This document shows positions 1 to 6,432 of a stretch of DNA of 35,071 nucleotides, in pieces. The notes below the pieces were generated by a model. The model was not told the DNA's origin. It saw only the letters and a list, made by a program, of their open reading frames with translations, and ran no database searches. Position 1 is the stretch's first letter; each line of letters begins with the position of its first letter. The translations under genes and the position numbers were made by a program. Origin of the DNA: Klebsiella pneumoniae (GTDB lineage Bacteria; Myxococcota_A; UBA796; GCA-2862545); contig CAMASI010000050.1 of NCBI GenBank assembly GCA_945861065.1, positions 1-35,071 on the forward strand. The letters are read 5' to 3'.

Positions 1-106
1 CCCCACCCTCGGTCGGAGTGCGTCAAGCACGCCTTCCCTCGGGTTGCACCCCGTTCCTCGTCCGGCGGCGGCCTCACCTCCCTCGCGACGGTGCTCACCG
101 CTCTCT

Positions 107-132
107 GCCGAAACGAGCAAGCTCGTCTCGGC
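107..132. repeat. 12-bp-stem hairpin
   Basis: The arm gccgaaacgagc (107-118) is followed by a 2-base loop and gctcgtctcggc (121-132), giving 11 of 12 complementary positions. It is not followed by a T-run, so a classical intrinsic terminator is not shown. It may be the 3' hairpin of a gene lying left of the window or part of a dispersed repeat. Confidence 0.45.
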
Positions 133-167
133 GGAACCGCTATCTCCGACGGGCTGCTAGACCTCGA

Positions 168-331
168 ACAAGCTGTCAGCTGTCAGCCGTTAGCGGTTAG
201 CTCGAACGAACCGTCCCAATGGACTGCGCGACTGGAGGTGGTGTGCGCTTTCAGGTGAAGCGCTCGACTACGCTGCCGCGGCGAATTGTCTAGGTGCCAG
301 GCTAATAGCTAACGGCTAATCGCTAACGGCG
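168..331. repeat. Inverted repeat of gctaacggctaa type with ~113-bp spacer
   Basis: The left arm gccgttagcggttagc (186-201) is complementary at 15 of 16 positions to gctaatcgctaacggc (315-330). Each arm sits in further short direct repeats: agctgtcagctgtcagc at the left and a doubled gctaatNgctaacgg motif at 301-330. No coding frame spans the spacer. The structure resembles a small palindromic or MITE-like dispersed element, but no terminal target duplication is obvious. Confidence 0.55.
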
Positions 332-346
332 GCGCTTGTTTAAGGG

Positions 347-1888
347 CTAGACTGACGCCGCGACTGTACTCACTGCACGATGGGCCAATGCATAGATACT
401 TTCACTCGGATTGACACCGAGCGCCGTCGGAAACACCGACCCATCCACCACGAACAAGTTTTCCAGTTGATGATGACGAAGGTCGGGCCGTACCACGCTC
501 GTCGCCGGATCGGGTCCCATCGCACATCCTCCCATCTGATGCGCGCTGAACACCGCGAGATCGAGTGGGCCAAATCCCCTCTCGAAGACCTGTCGAAGTC
601 CTTTGACCCCTCGAACCGCCACCGGATCCGTATGCATCGTCAGCACTTGGGATGCGCCTGCCGTCAGGTTCGCCCGGATCAGCGTCTCCGTTCCCGCCTG
701 CATCGCTTCCATCAGTGCGGGGCGAAATGGGTAGTCCAAGCGGGCTCGACCGTCAGGGCGCAAGGTGACCGTGCCACCGGAATCCCCCTTCATGAGCCCG
801 TCTACAGCCAGTGAAATGTGCGTGGTATAATGGCCGAGTCTGGACATGAAATCCGCGCTCCTGGCCCCGGCCTGGCGGGCCGCGAGCGCTCCCAACATCG
901 GGTGCAGCGGCGCGGCCTCTACAAAATACCCGATTCGATCCGGCCCCCGGTCCACGTTGTGGTGGCTCGCGATCGACTGCGGAGCCCCGGCCCAAGCCCG
1001 AACGGGGTCTTCGTAGTCCCCTGCCACCGCCACAACCGGATGCAAAAAGGTTCGCTCTCCTACGGGCCCCGCCGTCAAGCCCGACGCTAACAACAAAGCC
1101 GGACTATTGATCGCACCCCCGCAAACCGCAATGGTTTTCGCCCGAACCACCAGATTATGCGCCAACGGACGGTCCCGCCCGCGCTCCATGACCACGCCGA
1201 CCACAGACGTCGCCCGCTTCCCTTCGACGACGATACGCTCCACCTTCAGGTCGGCGTAAATGACGGTACCCGCGCCCATCGCATCTGGCAAATACGTCAG
1301 GTGCATCGCCTGTTTGGCGTCGTAAGGGCAGCCAAGGCCACAAAAGCCACTGTTCGCACATCCCCGTACGTTGCGACGCAACACCGCGGATTCCTGCGAC
1401 ATTCGGCGCAGTCCTTTCTCCAACAGCCCATTGTTCGAATTGATAAGTTCTTCAGACCACGGCGCAATTCCGAGGCGCTGTTCCACTGCCTCGAAATGCG
1501 GCGCCAAGGAAACTTCGTCCCACCCTTCAATCCCATGCACACGCTGCCAATGATCCAAAATCCGCTTCGGCGTCCGAAAACAGGTGGTCCAGTTCACCGT
1601 GGTGCCGCCACCCACATTCCTGCCCTGCAGAATGGTGATGGCCTGGTCCGCCGTGGCGCGTCCCCCCCGCTCCTGGTACAACATCGGCATCGATACGCGC
1701 TCGAGCCCTTCCGCCCAATCCGCACGCGTAAATGCCCCACCCTCTTCGAGGACACATACGCGCAATCCGAGTTGTGCCAATCCGGCACTGAGCACGGCCC
1801 CGCCGGCCCCGCTGCCGATAATGCACACGTCCACATCGATCGAACGATCCGCGTTGAACTCCGCGCCAGCGATAATTCCGCCACTCAT
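347..1888 (-). CDS. GMC-family FAD-dependent alcohol oxidoreductase
   Basis: Probable flavin-dependent alcohol dehydrogenase/oxidase of the glucose-methanol-choline family, 513 aa, a usual length. An N-terminal dinucleotide-binding motif GSGAGG (25-30) and VLEEGG ending the second strand bind FAD. GRNVGGGTTVNW matches the first GMC signature. The C-terminal HQMGGCAMGPDP and VNPSESIYALA supply the catalytic His/Asn region. A Cys-rich stretch GCANSGFCGLGCPYDAKQ and the following HLTYLPDA recall the long-chain fatty alcohol oxidase (FAO) branch, so a long-chain or hydrophobic alcohol is a plausible substrate (inference). The start overlaps the stop of the upstream Tat-signal gene by 4 bp (ATGA), implying translational coupling. 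It is the last gene of the kinase-ALDH-Tat-GMC cluster. Confidence 0.88.
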   Translation of the reverse strand: MSGGIIAGAEFNADRSIDVDVCIIGSGAGGAVLSAGLAQLGLRVCVLEEGGAFTRADWAEGLERVSMPMLYQERGGRATADQAITILQGRNVGGGTTVNWTTCFRTPKRILDHWQRVHGIEGWDEVSLAPHFEAVEQRLGIAPWSEELINSNNGLLEKGLRRMSQESAVLRRNVRGCANSGFCGLGCPYDAKQAMHLTYLPDAMGAGTVIYADLKVERIVVEGKRATSVVGVVMERGRDRPLAHNLVVRAKTIAVCGGAINSPALLLASGLTAGPVGERTFLHPVVAVAGDYEDPVRAWAGAPQSIASHHNVDRGPDRIGYFVEAAPLHPMLGALAARQAGARSADFMSRLGHYTTHISLAVDGLMKGDSGGTVTLRPDGRARLDYPFRPALMEAMQAGTETLIRANLTAGASQVLTMHTDPVAVRGVKGLRQVFERGFGPLDLAVFSAHQMGGCAMGPDPATSVVRPDLRHHQLENLFVVDGSVFPTALGVNPSESIYALAHRAVSTVAASV

Positions 1889-2394
1889 GCCGGGTACCCG
1901 ACAAACTCAAAGGTCGTGGGGTCCGACCAATATGGCGCGAGCACAAGCCCGAGCAGCGCCTTCATGGCTGTCCGCAAAACCGTGTGTCTGCTGGTTTGCC
2001 AGGCCGAAACCACCCGACGCCGTTCTGCCAAAGACAACCTGGAAAAGGGACCCACACGGCAATCCACAAATACCCCAGTCAGCGCATTCTCCAGCAGGGC
2101 CAATGCTGTACGAACCTCGGCCACAGAAGCCGGGTGCAACGTGTCCAGGTAGGCGTCCACCTTTTCCGCAACGCCCACATCCTCCGCCGTTGGACGACGT
2201 TCCCCAGCGATGTCGATGACCGCCTCCGCGAGCGCAACGACCACCGCGAACTCGCCGTCGTCAAGCACCCGGAGGCTGTCTGGCGCACGGCTGCCCGCGC
2301 CCGGCCAACAACCAAGTGCCACGCCGCCCACCCCGATCAGAACGGTACTGCCAAGGCCGACTTTTAGGAGCTTCCGGCGATTCAACTGAGCCAC
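1885..2394 (-). CDS. Small Tat-signal protein, possible accessory subunit of the GMC dehydrogenase
   Basis: A 169-aa protein starting at GTG. The N-terminus carries a twin-arginine motif (NRRKLLK, R6-R7), a hydrophobic stretch, and Cys29 in a lipobox-like ALGC, so export by Tat, possibly as a lipoprotein, is likely. The rest is predicted helical with no catalytic motif that I recognise. Position and size match the gluconate 2-dehydrogenase subunit 3 type of small protein found next to GMC flavoproteins, and its likely role is to carry or anchor the flavoprotein. The GMC partner lacks its own signal peptide, so hitch-hiker export is possible (inference). It overlaps the ALDH stop by 13 bp and the GMC start by 4 bp. 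Confidence 0.72.
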   Translation of the reverse strand: MAQLNRRKLLKVGLGSTVLIGVGGVALGCWPGAGSRAPDSLRVLDDGEFAVVVALAEAVIDIAGERRPTAEDVGVAEKVDAYLDTLHPASVAEVRTALALLENALTGVFVDCRVGPFSRLSLAERRRVVSAWQTSRHTVLRTAMKALLGLVLAPYWSDPTTFEFVGYPA

Positions 2395-3818
2395 GCCACA
2401 ATTCTGTCATAGGTCGACCCGTAGGGCTGGTTGAAAAGCCACGAAAAGTTGAGGCGCGGTTGCGTGAAAATGGACTTCCGATGTGAGAAAGCCAGGAATC
2501 CGGTCTCGCCGTGGTAAGCGCCCATGCCAGACGCCCCAAGCCCGCCAAACGGCAGGTCCTCCACGGCGAAATGAAGCAGCGTGTCGTTGACCGTGACCCC
2601 CCCTGCTGCCGTCCGGGACATCCATTCGTTCACCCGAGTCGAATCGCGATCGAACAAATACATCGCGAGAGGTCGCGGCCGTTCATTGACCCACTGGATA
2701 GCGTGGTCCAGGCCACGCACAGCCACGACGGGCAAAATAGGTCCGAATATTTCGTCCTGCAATACCGACATTGTGTCCGTCGCGCCGATCACGACACTCG
2801 GTGCCATCTTGCGCGTGCGAGACGGGTCGAATCGTTCGCCCGCTGGATTGATTTCCAATACCCGAGCACCCTGGGTTTTCGCATCCTCCAACATTGCGCC
2901 TAACCTGGCCCGATGCCGGTCGTTCACGATACTCGTCCAGTCCGGATTCGCGACCAAGGTCGGCAACATCCTCGCAACAGCGCCCCGGTACGCTTCCACG
3001 AAAGCGTCCAGCCGGTCCTCCGGAACCAGGACCGTGTCAGGCGCAACACAAGTCTGGCCCGCATTCAATATTTTTCCGAAGGCGACACGCTCCGCAGCAT
3101 GTTCCAATGGGTAATCGTCGGAAACCCAAACTGGAGATTTTCCGCCCAGTTCTAAGGTTACCGGCACCAAATGATTCGCTGCCGCTGAAAGCACCTTTCG
3201 ACCCACACTCGTGGATCCCGTGTACAACAAGTGATCAAATGGGAGTTCGCAAAAAGCGGCGCCGACGTCGGGCCCGCCCAATACCACGGCGACTTTCTCT
3301 TCGGGAAAGATTTCCGCAAGTAGGTCCTTGAGCAACGTACTCGTCGCCGGCGTGATCTCCGACGGCTTAATCATCGCCCGGTTGCCCGCAGCCAAGGCCG
3401 CAATCAACGGACAAAGCGCGAGGTTGACCGGATAATTCCAAGGCGACAAAATCCCGACCACGCCCTTCGGTTGACGCTCAATCCGGCATCGCGCAGGCAG
3501 AAGGTGCATCGGTACGGACACGCGTTCCGCCCTCATCCATTTTCGCAAATTCGCCTTCGCGTGGTGAATCGCTTGTACGACCACCATCACCTCCGCGCCC
3601 TGCGTTTCCCGTCGCGACCGCCCGCCGAAATCCACCGCGATCGCATCGGCAATCGCTTCACGTCGACCCTGCACCAACCGCAACAGCCGATCGAGGTCCG
3701 CCGCCCGTTCTTCCCGCGGCGGGAAGGGGCGCAACTCCGCGGCTGCTCGCTGAAGCGCCAGCAAACGCTTTGGCTGGGCATCGGGTCCAACGTCAAAAGG
3801 ATGAAGCACTGCCCCCAT
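2382..3818 (-). CDS. NAD(P)-dependent aldehyde dehydrogenase (class 3 / coniferyl aldehyde dehydrogenase-like)
   Basis: Oxidises an aldehyde to the acid, probably the product of the adjacent GMC alcohol oxidoreductase. With the start at 3818 it is 478 aa, the short class-3/CalB-like length. The oxyanion Asn lies in SPWNYPV (N128), the general base Glu in VTLELGGKSP (E223) and the catalytic Cys in NAGQTCVAPD (C257). The C-terminus has PFGGLGASGMGAYHG and a hydrophobic tail typical of class 3. The frame is open up to 3986, but that extension overlaps the kinase gene and is Arg-rich noise; ATG 3818 has GGAG 6 nt upstream and lies 25 bp after the kinase stop. The natural substrate is not visible from the sequence. 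Confidence 0.9.
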   Translation of the reverse strand: MGAVLHPFDVGPDAQPKRLLALQRAAAELRPFPPREERAADLDRLLRLVQGRREAIADAIAVDFGGRSRRETQGAEVMVVVQAIHHAKANLRKWMRAERVSVPMHLLPARCRIERQPKGVVGILSPWNYPVNLALCPLIAALAAGNRAMIKPSEITPATSTLLKDLLAEIFPEEKVAVVLGGPDVGAAFCELPFDHLLYTGSTSVGRKVLSAAANHLVPVTLELGGKSPVWVSDDYPLEHAAERVAFGKILNAGQTCVAPDTVLVPEDRLDAFVEAYRGAVARMLPTLVANPDWTSIVNDRHRARLGAMLEDAKTQGARVLEINPAGERFDPSRTRKMAPSVVIGATDTMSVLQDEIFGPILPVVAVRGLDHAIQWVNERPRPLAMYLFDRDSTRVNEWMSRTAAGGVTVNDTLLHFAVEDLPFGGLGASGMGAYHGETGFLAFSHRKSIFTQPRLNFSWLFNQPYGSTYDRIVAWLS

Positions 3819-3843
3819 CTGATCTCCAGGCGCCGTTCCTAGC

Positions 3844-5139
3844 CTATGCGCGCCCGCTTGCGCCCAGAATCTCGCGTGCAAGCCTCCGAAGTGGGCTCGC
3901 CGTTGCGCCAAGCAGCCCCTCGACCTCCCGCGTGACCCGGCCATCGGGCCGCAACGCCAGGGCCCGAAGCAAGATTCCAGTTTCATCGGAATTCAGTTGT
4001 TGCGGCGCCCAGAATCGCCACCAGGAGCGGCTTGACTGGGCCAAACGCTCCAAGAAAGGCTGCGGTGACCATCCCGGGTTTCGCATCAGAAGCCGGTGCA
4101 GGTCGACCTCTGCCCGCATCCAATCTGGCCGACCCAAAAATTCCCGAACGAGGTCGTCCGCCGTCATCGGGGGCTCGCCCTCCAAAAAGCGAACCTCGTT
4201 CCACGCCGGGTGACGCCGCGGTTCGCGCGTAAGCTGGCTCGCAATCGCGGGGTGAACCACCTCTTTCGCAAAATCGGCGATGTCCACCTTGTTTCTGATG
4301 AGCGCAAGCAGTCCACGGAGGTGGCCGGCAACCTCGCGGTGACCCAACCGCTGACCGGACTCGTAGGCCACCATCCGCTCGATCAGCCGCCGAACGTCCT
4401 GCGTAAGGCCAACTGGCTCCCCTCGGAGCGTCAAGTCTGCCAGCGCGACGTCCAACATCTTCTTGTGGTGAAATGGGTGCAACGAAAGTTGCAAGGGTTG
4501 CCCCGTCAGCAACTCGAACAGCACGTGACCGAGCGAGTAGACGTCAGAGGTCGGCAAGTCAGATCCGCCGTCGAGTCGTTCGGGCGCCGTGTACCCCCGC
4601 GCACCGAGAACCATCGACAGCGTCTCGGACTCGCGGCCCGCAAATCGTCCTGTCGCCGTACCGAAGTCCACCAGTTTGAAGACGCCCGCCGCCGACAGGA
4701 GGATGTTCGACGGCTTGATGTCGCGGTGAATCACAGACATCTGCTCGCCCGTAGACGCGTCGAGCCAAACATGTGCGCAGTGCAGCGCATCCGAGACATC
4801 GCGCACCGCCGTCATCGCGACGGCAGGCGGAAGCCCACCCACCACGCGGGAAAGCACCTGTTCGAGGTTCAACCCGTCGATCCACTCCATCAGTAGGACC
4901 GGGCGATCATGGATCTCGACCAACTCCCGTACGCGCACGATGTTGGGGTGGTCCAACCTCGCTAGCAACGACGCTTCATCGCGCGTCCGCGCAACCACCC
5001 TCGGGTTGTCGATATGCTCAACTTTGAGCACTTTGGCGGCAACCGTCTGCCCCGCCAAAGCATCGCGAACGCGGCACACGGACCCGAAGGTGCCCGACGC
5101 CACGATCTGCTCGACGACGAATCTTTGCCCAGTTGCCAT
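3844..5139 (-). CDS. Ser/Thr protein kinase (PknB/Hanks type), cytosolic
   Basis: A 431-aa eukaryotic-like kinase. The Gly-rich loop ASGTFGSV (14-21), VAAKVL with K36, catalytic HRDIKPSN (138-145), DFG (158-160) and GYTAPERL in the activation segment are all intact, so it should be active. The C-terminal ~160 residues (after ~270) have no transmembrane segment and no sensor domain I recognise; they look helical. It is the first gene of the minus-strand cluster with ALDH, a Tat protein and the GMC oxidoreductase, so it may control those enzymes or simply be co-expressed. The ATG at 5139 is the natural start just before the kinase domain. Confidence 0.9.
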   Translation of the reverse strand: MATGQRFVVEQIVASGTFGSVCRVRDALAGQTVAAKVLKVEHIDNPRVVARTRDEASLLARLDHPNIVRVRELVEIHDRPVLLMEWIDGLNLEQVLSRVVGGLPPAVAMTAVRDVSDALHCAHVWLDASTGEQMSVIHRDIKPSNILLSAAGVFKLVDFGTATGRFAGRESETLSMVLGARGYTAPERLDGGSDLPTSDVYSLGHVLFELLTGQPLQLSLHPFHHKKMLDVALADLTLRGEPVGLTQDVRRLIERMVAYESGQRLGHREVAGHLRGLLALIRNKVDIADFAKEVVHPAIASQLTREPRRHPAWNEVRFLEGEPPMTADDLVREFLGRPDWMRAEVDLHRLLMRNPGWSPQPFLERLAQSSRSWWRFWAPQQLNSDETGILLRALALRPDGRVTREVEGLLGATASPLRRLAREILGASGRA

Positions 5140-5328
5140 GGCCCCGCGCTCTAACGAACGGGTACCCTGACGCCTTCGTTACCATCCCCAATTCTGTGTC
5201 AACCACCGGTCGCTGGTACCTCCGGGCGATATCGGCGCCGTCCCGCTGAGGCACCCACGTCCCTATTTGTCCTCCTTGCGCTCGCTGCGGGGCACGTCGT
5301 CAAAGGTGCGACCGGCTTCGGCTCGGCC

Positions 5329-5967
5329 TTGATCGCGGTTCCCCTCGTCACGGCAATGTCAGACCCCGCACATGCGATTGTGTGGGCCGCGATTGCGGAT
5401 CTGGTGGCCGGCGTCACCCTGATTCCGTCAGCGTGGAAAGATGCGCCGATTCGGGCGCTACCTGGGGTCGTCCTAGGGTTGGTGATCGGGCAGGCCTGCG
5501 GCGTCGAACTGTTGGCGCGCCTGCCACGAGCGCTAGTCACTCGGCTGATCGCCGCTGTGGTCTTCGCCATGGCGATCCACTTGCTCCGTCAGCCACCTGC
5601 GGAGAAAGTCGGAGGGTCGTCCGCCCTGGGCGGAGGCCTCGCCGGCACCCTCGGCGGGTTGATGGGCGGCCTTGTCGGCATGCCCGGACCTCCGATTATT
5701 GCGTGGGCCACGCGTCGGTTCGATCCGGTGCAGGCCCGCGCGGCGCTCATCGTCGTATTTGCCGTAGGCTCACTCACCCAGATGGTAGCGCTTTCGGGTC
5801 GAGGTCTGGTCACACTAGATTGGTCGATGTTGGCCATCGTGCCTACGACCTTGGTCGCCAATCGCGTCGGCTTGGCGCTGTCTGCGAGACTCGACCCCGT
5901 GACCTTCAAGCGCCTTGTCGTGTCGATCCTGCTCGGCAGTGCTCTTACGCTGGCAGTGAGGGGCTGA
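5329..5967 (+). CDS. TauE/SafE-family membrane permease (start uncertain)
   Basis: An integral membrane protein resembling sulfite exporter TauE/SafE permeases: successive hydrophobic segments, a Gly-rich centre (GGLAGTLGGLMGGLVGMPGPP) and a C-terminal hydrophobic hairpin. The listed start is TTG 5329, but homologous sequence clearly continues upstream in the same frame: LFVLLALAAGHVVKGATGFG, the normal first membrane segment, is encoded from about 5260. Between the in-frame stop at 5152 and 5329 there is no ATG, GTG or TTG, only CTG (5167, 5194) and ATT (5191). Either translation starts at CTG/ATT near 5191-5194, or a frameshift separates it from an upstream ATG. The transported anion is unknown. 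It is divergent from the kinase. Confidence 0.7.
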   Translation: MIAVPLVTAMSDPAHAIVWAAIADLVAGVTLIPSAWKDAPIRALPGVVLGLVIGQACGVELLARLPRALVTRLIAAVVFAMAIHLLRQPPAEKVGGSSALGGGLAGTLGGLMGGLVGMPGPPIIAWATRRFDPVQARAALIVVFAVGSLTQMVALSGRGLVTLDWSMLAIVPTTLVANRVGLALSARLDPVTFKRLVVSILLGSALTLAVRG

Positions 5968-5990
5968 CGTGCGCGATCCCCACAAGCCGG

Positions 5991-6058
5991 ACCCGACCCG
6001 ACCCGACCCGCTCCCGGTCCCGCTCCCGACCCCGCTCCCGCTCCCGACCCCGCTCCCG
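5991..6058. repeat. Short tandem repeat array (acccg x4, then eight ctcccg-like hexamers)
   Basis: Four acccg pentamers (5991-6010) are followed by eight contiguous hexamers (6011-6058) alternating ctcccg, gtcccg and accccg. It lies 3' of the S23-type relic on the minus strand, so the relic is bracketed by GC-rich simple repeats on both sides. It could be length-variable between strains. Confidence 0.85.
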
Positions 6059-6076
6059 GCGTCGCCCCTGGGAGCG

Positions 6077-6252
6077 TCAGCGATCATTCTGGAGCTTCTT
6101 CGCCAAGGCTACGAGCATCTCAACCTTGTCGAGGACGCAACGCATCGGTCCGGTAAGGAGCAGCTCGATCGCGTCGTGGCGACGCCGGTGGCGAGTACAA
6201 GGAAGTCCAAGGCGACGGCGTACACATCGAGCTTCTCATGGTCGAACGGCAT
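6077..6252 (-). pseudogene. Degenerate S23/IVS-type four-helix-bundle protein gene (copy A)
   Basis: ATG at 6252 opens MPFDHEKLDVYAVALDF..., the characteristic start of four-helix-bundle proteins of the 23S rRNA-intervening-sequence (S23) family, normally about 115-125 aa. The frame runs only 47 codons (to 6109) and loses similarity after ~24. In a shifted frame, family-like C-terminal sequence follows (AIELLL..., then EMLVALAKKLQNDR) with its stop at 6077-6079. The gene therefore appears to have lost its middle (~60 codons) together with a frame change. Its 5' module is nearly identical to copy B at 34871-35025. Assignment of the C-terminal piece rests on memory of the family and is inference. 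Confidence 0.65.
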
Positions 6253-6348
6253 CGCTGCCTCGGGTCGGGAGGGGGATCGGGATCGGGATCGGGATCGGGA
6301 TCGGGTGCGGGCAGGAGTATCGCGGAGCGGCTTTCGATCATCGCGCCC
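6182..6348 (-). repeat. Dispersed repeat module, copy A (inverted partner of 34871-35025)
   Basis: This 167-bp segment, read on the minus strand, matches 34871-35025 on the plus strand. By eye there are five substitutions over the ungapped portion (about 97% identity), plus a 12-bp length difference explained entirely by two extra gatcgg hexamers here. It covers the hexamer array, a short spacer and the first ~24 codons of the S23-type gene. Similarity stops abruptly at both ends. Confidence 0.88.
6275..6304. repeat. (gatcgg)5 hexanucleotide tandem repeat
   Basis: Five perfect gatcgg units followed by the variant gtgcgg. On the minus strand it lies just upstream of the relic's ATG. The equivalent array in copy B has three units (34915-34932), so unit number has changed since duplication. 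Confidence 0.92.
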
Positions 6349-6432
6349 CGGACCCAGCCGACCGACAACATTGACGCGCATTCCACCGATCGTCGGTGCT
6401 TGCCCGGTGTATATCGGTCGCAGAGGCGGCCA

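Larger units (their letters stand above)
1..346. other. Non-coding left margin with hairpin and inverted repeat
   Basis: No convincing gene lies in this stretch; the only open frame (18-200) is Arg/Ser-rich and looks like a chance GC-rich frame. It contains a near-perfect hairpin at 107-132 and a long-spaced inverted repeat at 186-201/315-330, both listed separately. The downstream end of the minus-strand oxidoreductase cluster is at 347, so the right-hand repeats may also act in transcript termination or 3'-end stability. That role is inference. Confidence 0.5.
5968..6432. other. Intergenic region with hexanucleotide arrays and S23-type relic
   Basis: A 465-bp stretch between the permease and the metzincin-like lipoprotein. 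It holds a pentamer/hexamer array (5991-6058), a degenerate four-helix-bundle gene on the minus strand (6077-6252) and a gatcgg array (6275-6304). Frames reading through it produce artificial DRDRDR, GSGSGS or PDPDPD peptides and should not be taken as protein. The last ~80 bp contain the ribosome-binding region of the downstream gene. Confidence 0.7.

Noticed and set aside
1157..2219. Long plus-strand open frames (up to 331 aa) opposite the GMC and Tat-signal genes
   Set aside because: Composition is Arg/Pro/Thr-rich with no motif, and the minus-strand frames encode recognisable families; these are antisense shadows of high-GC genes.
6238..6432. N-terminal extension of the metzincin-like lipoprotein with GSGSGSGSGS
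   Set aside because: It is the gatcgg array read in frame; the lipoprotein signal and ribosome-binding site place the start at 6433.
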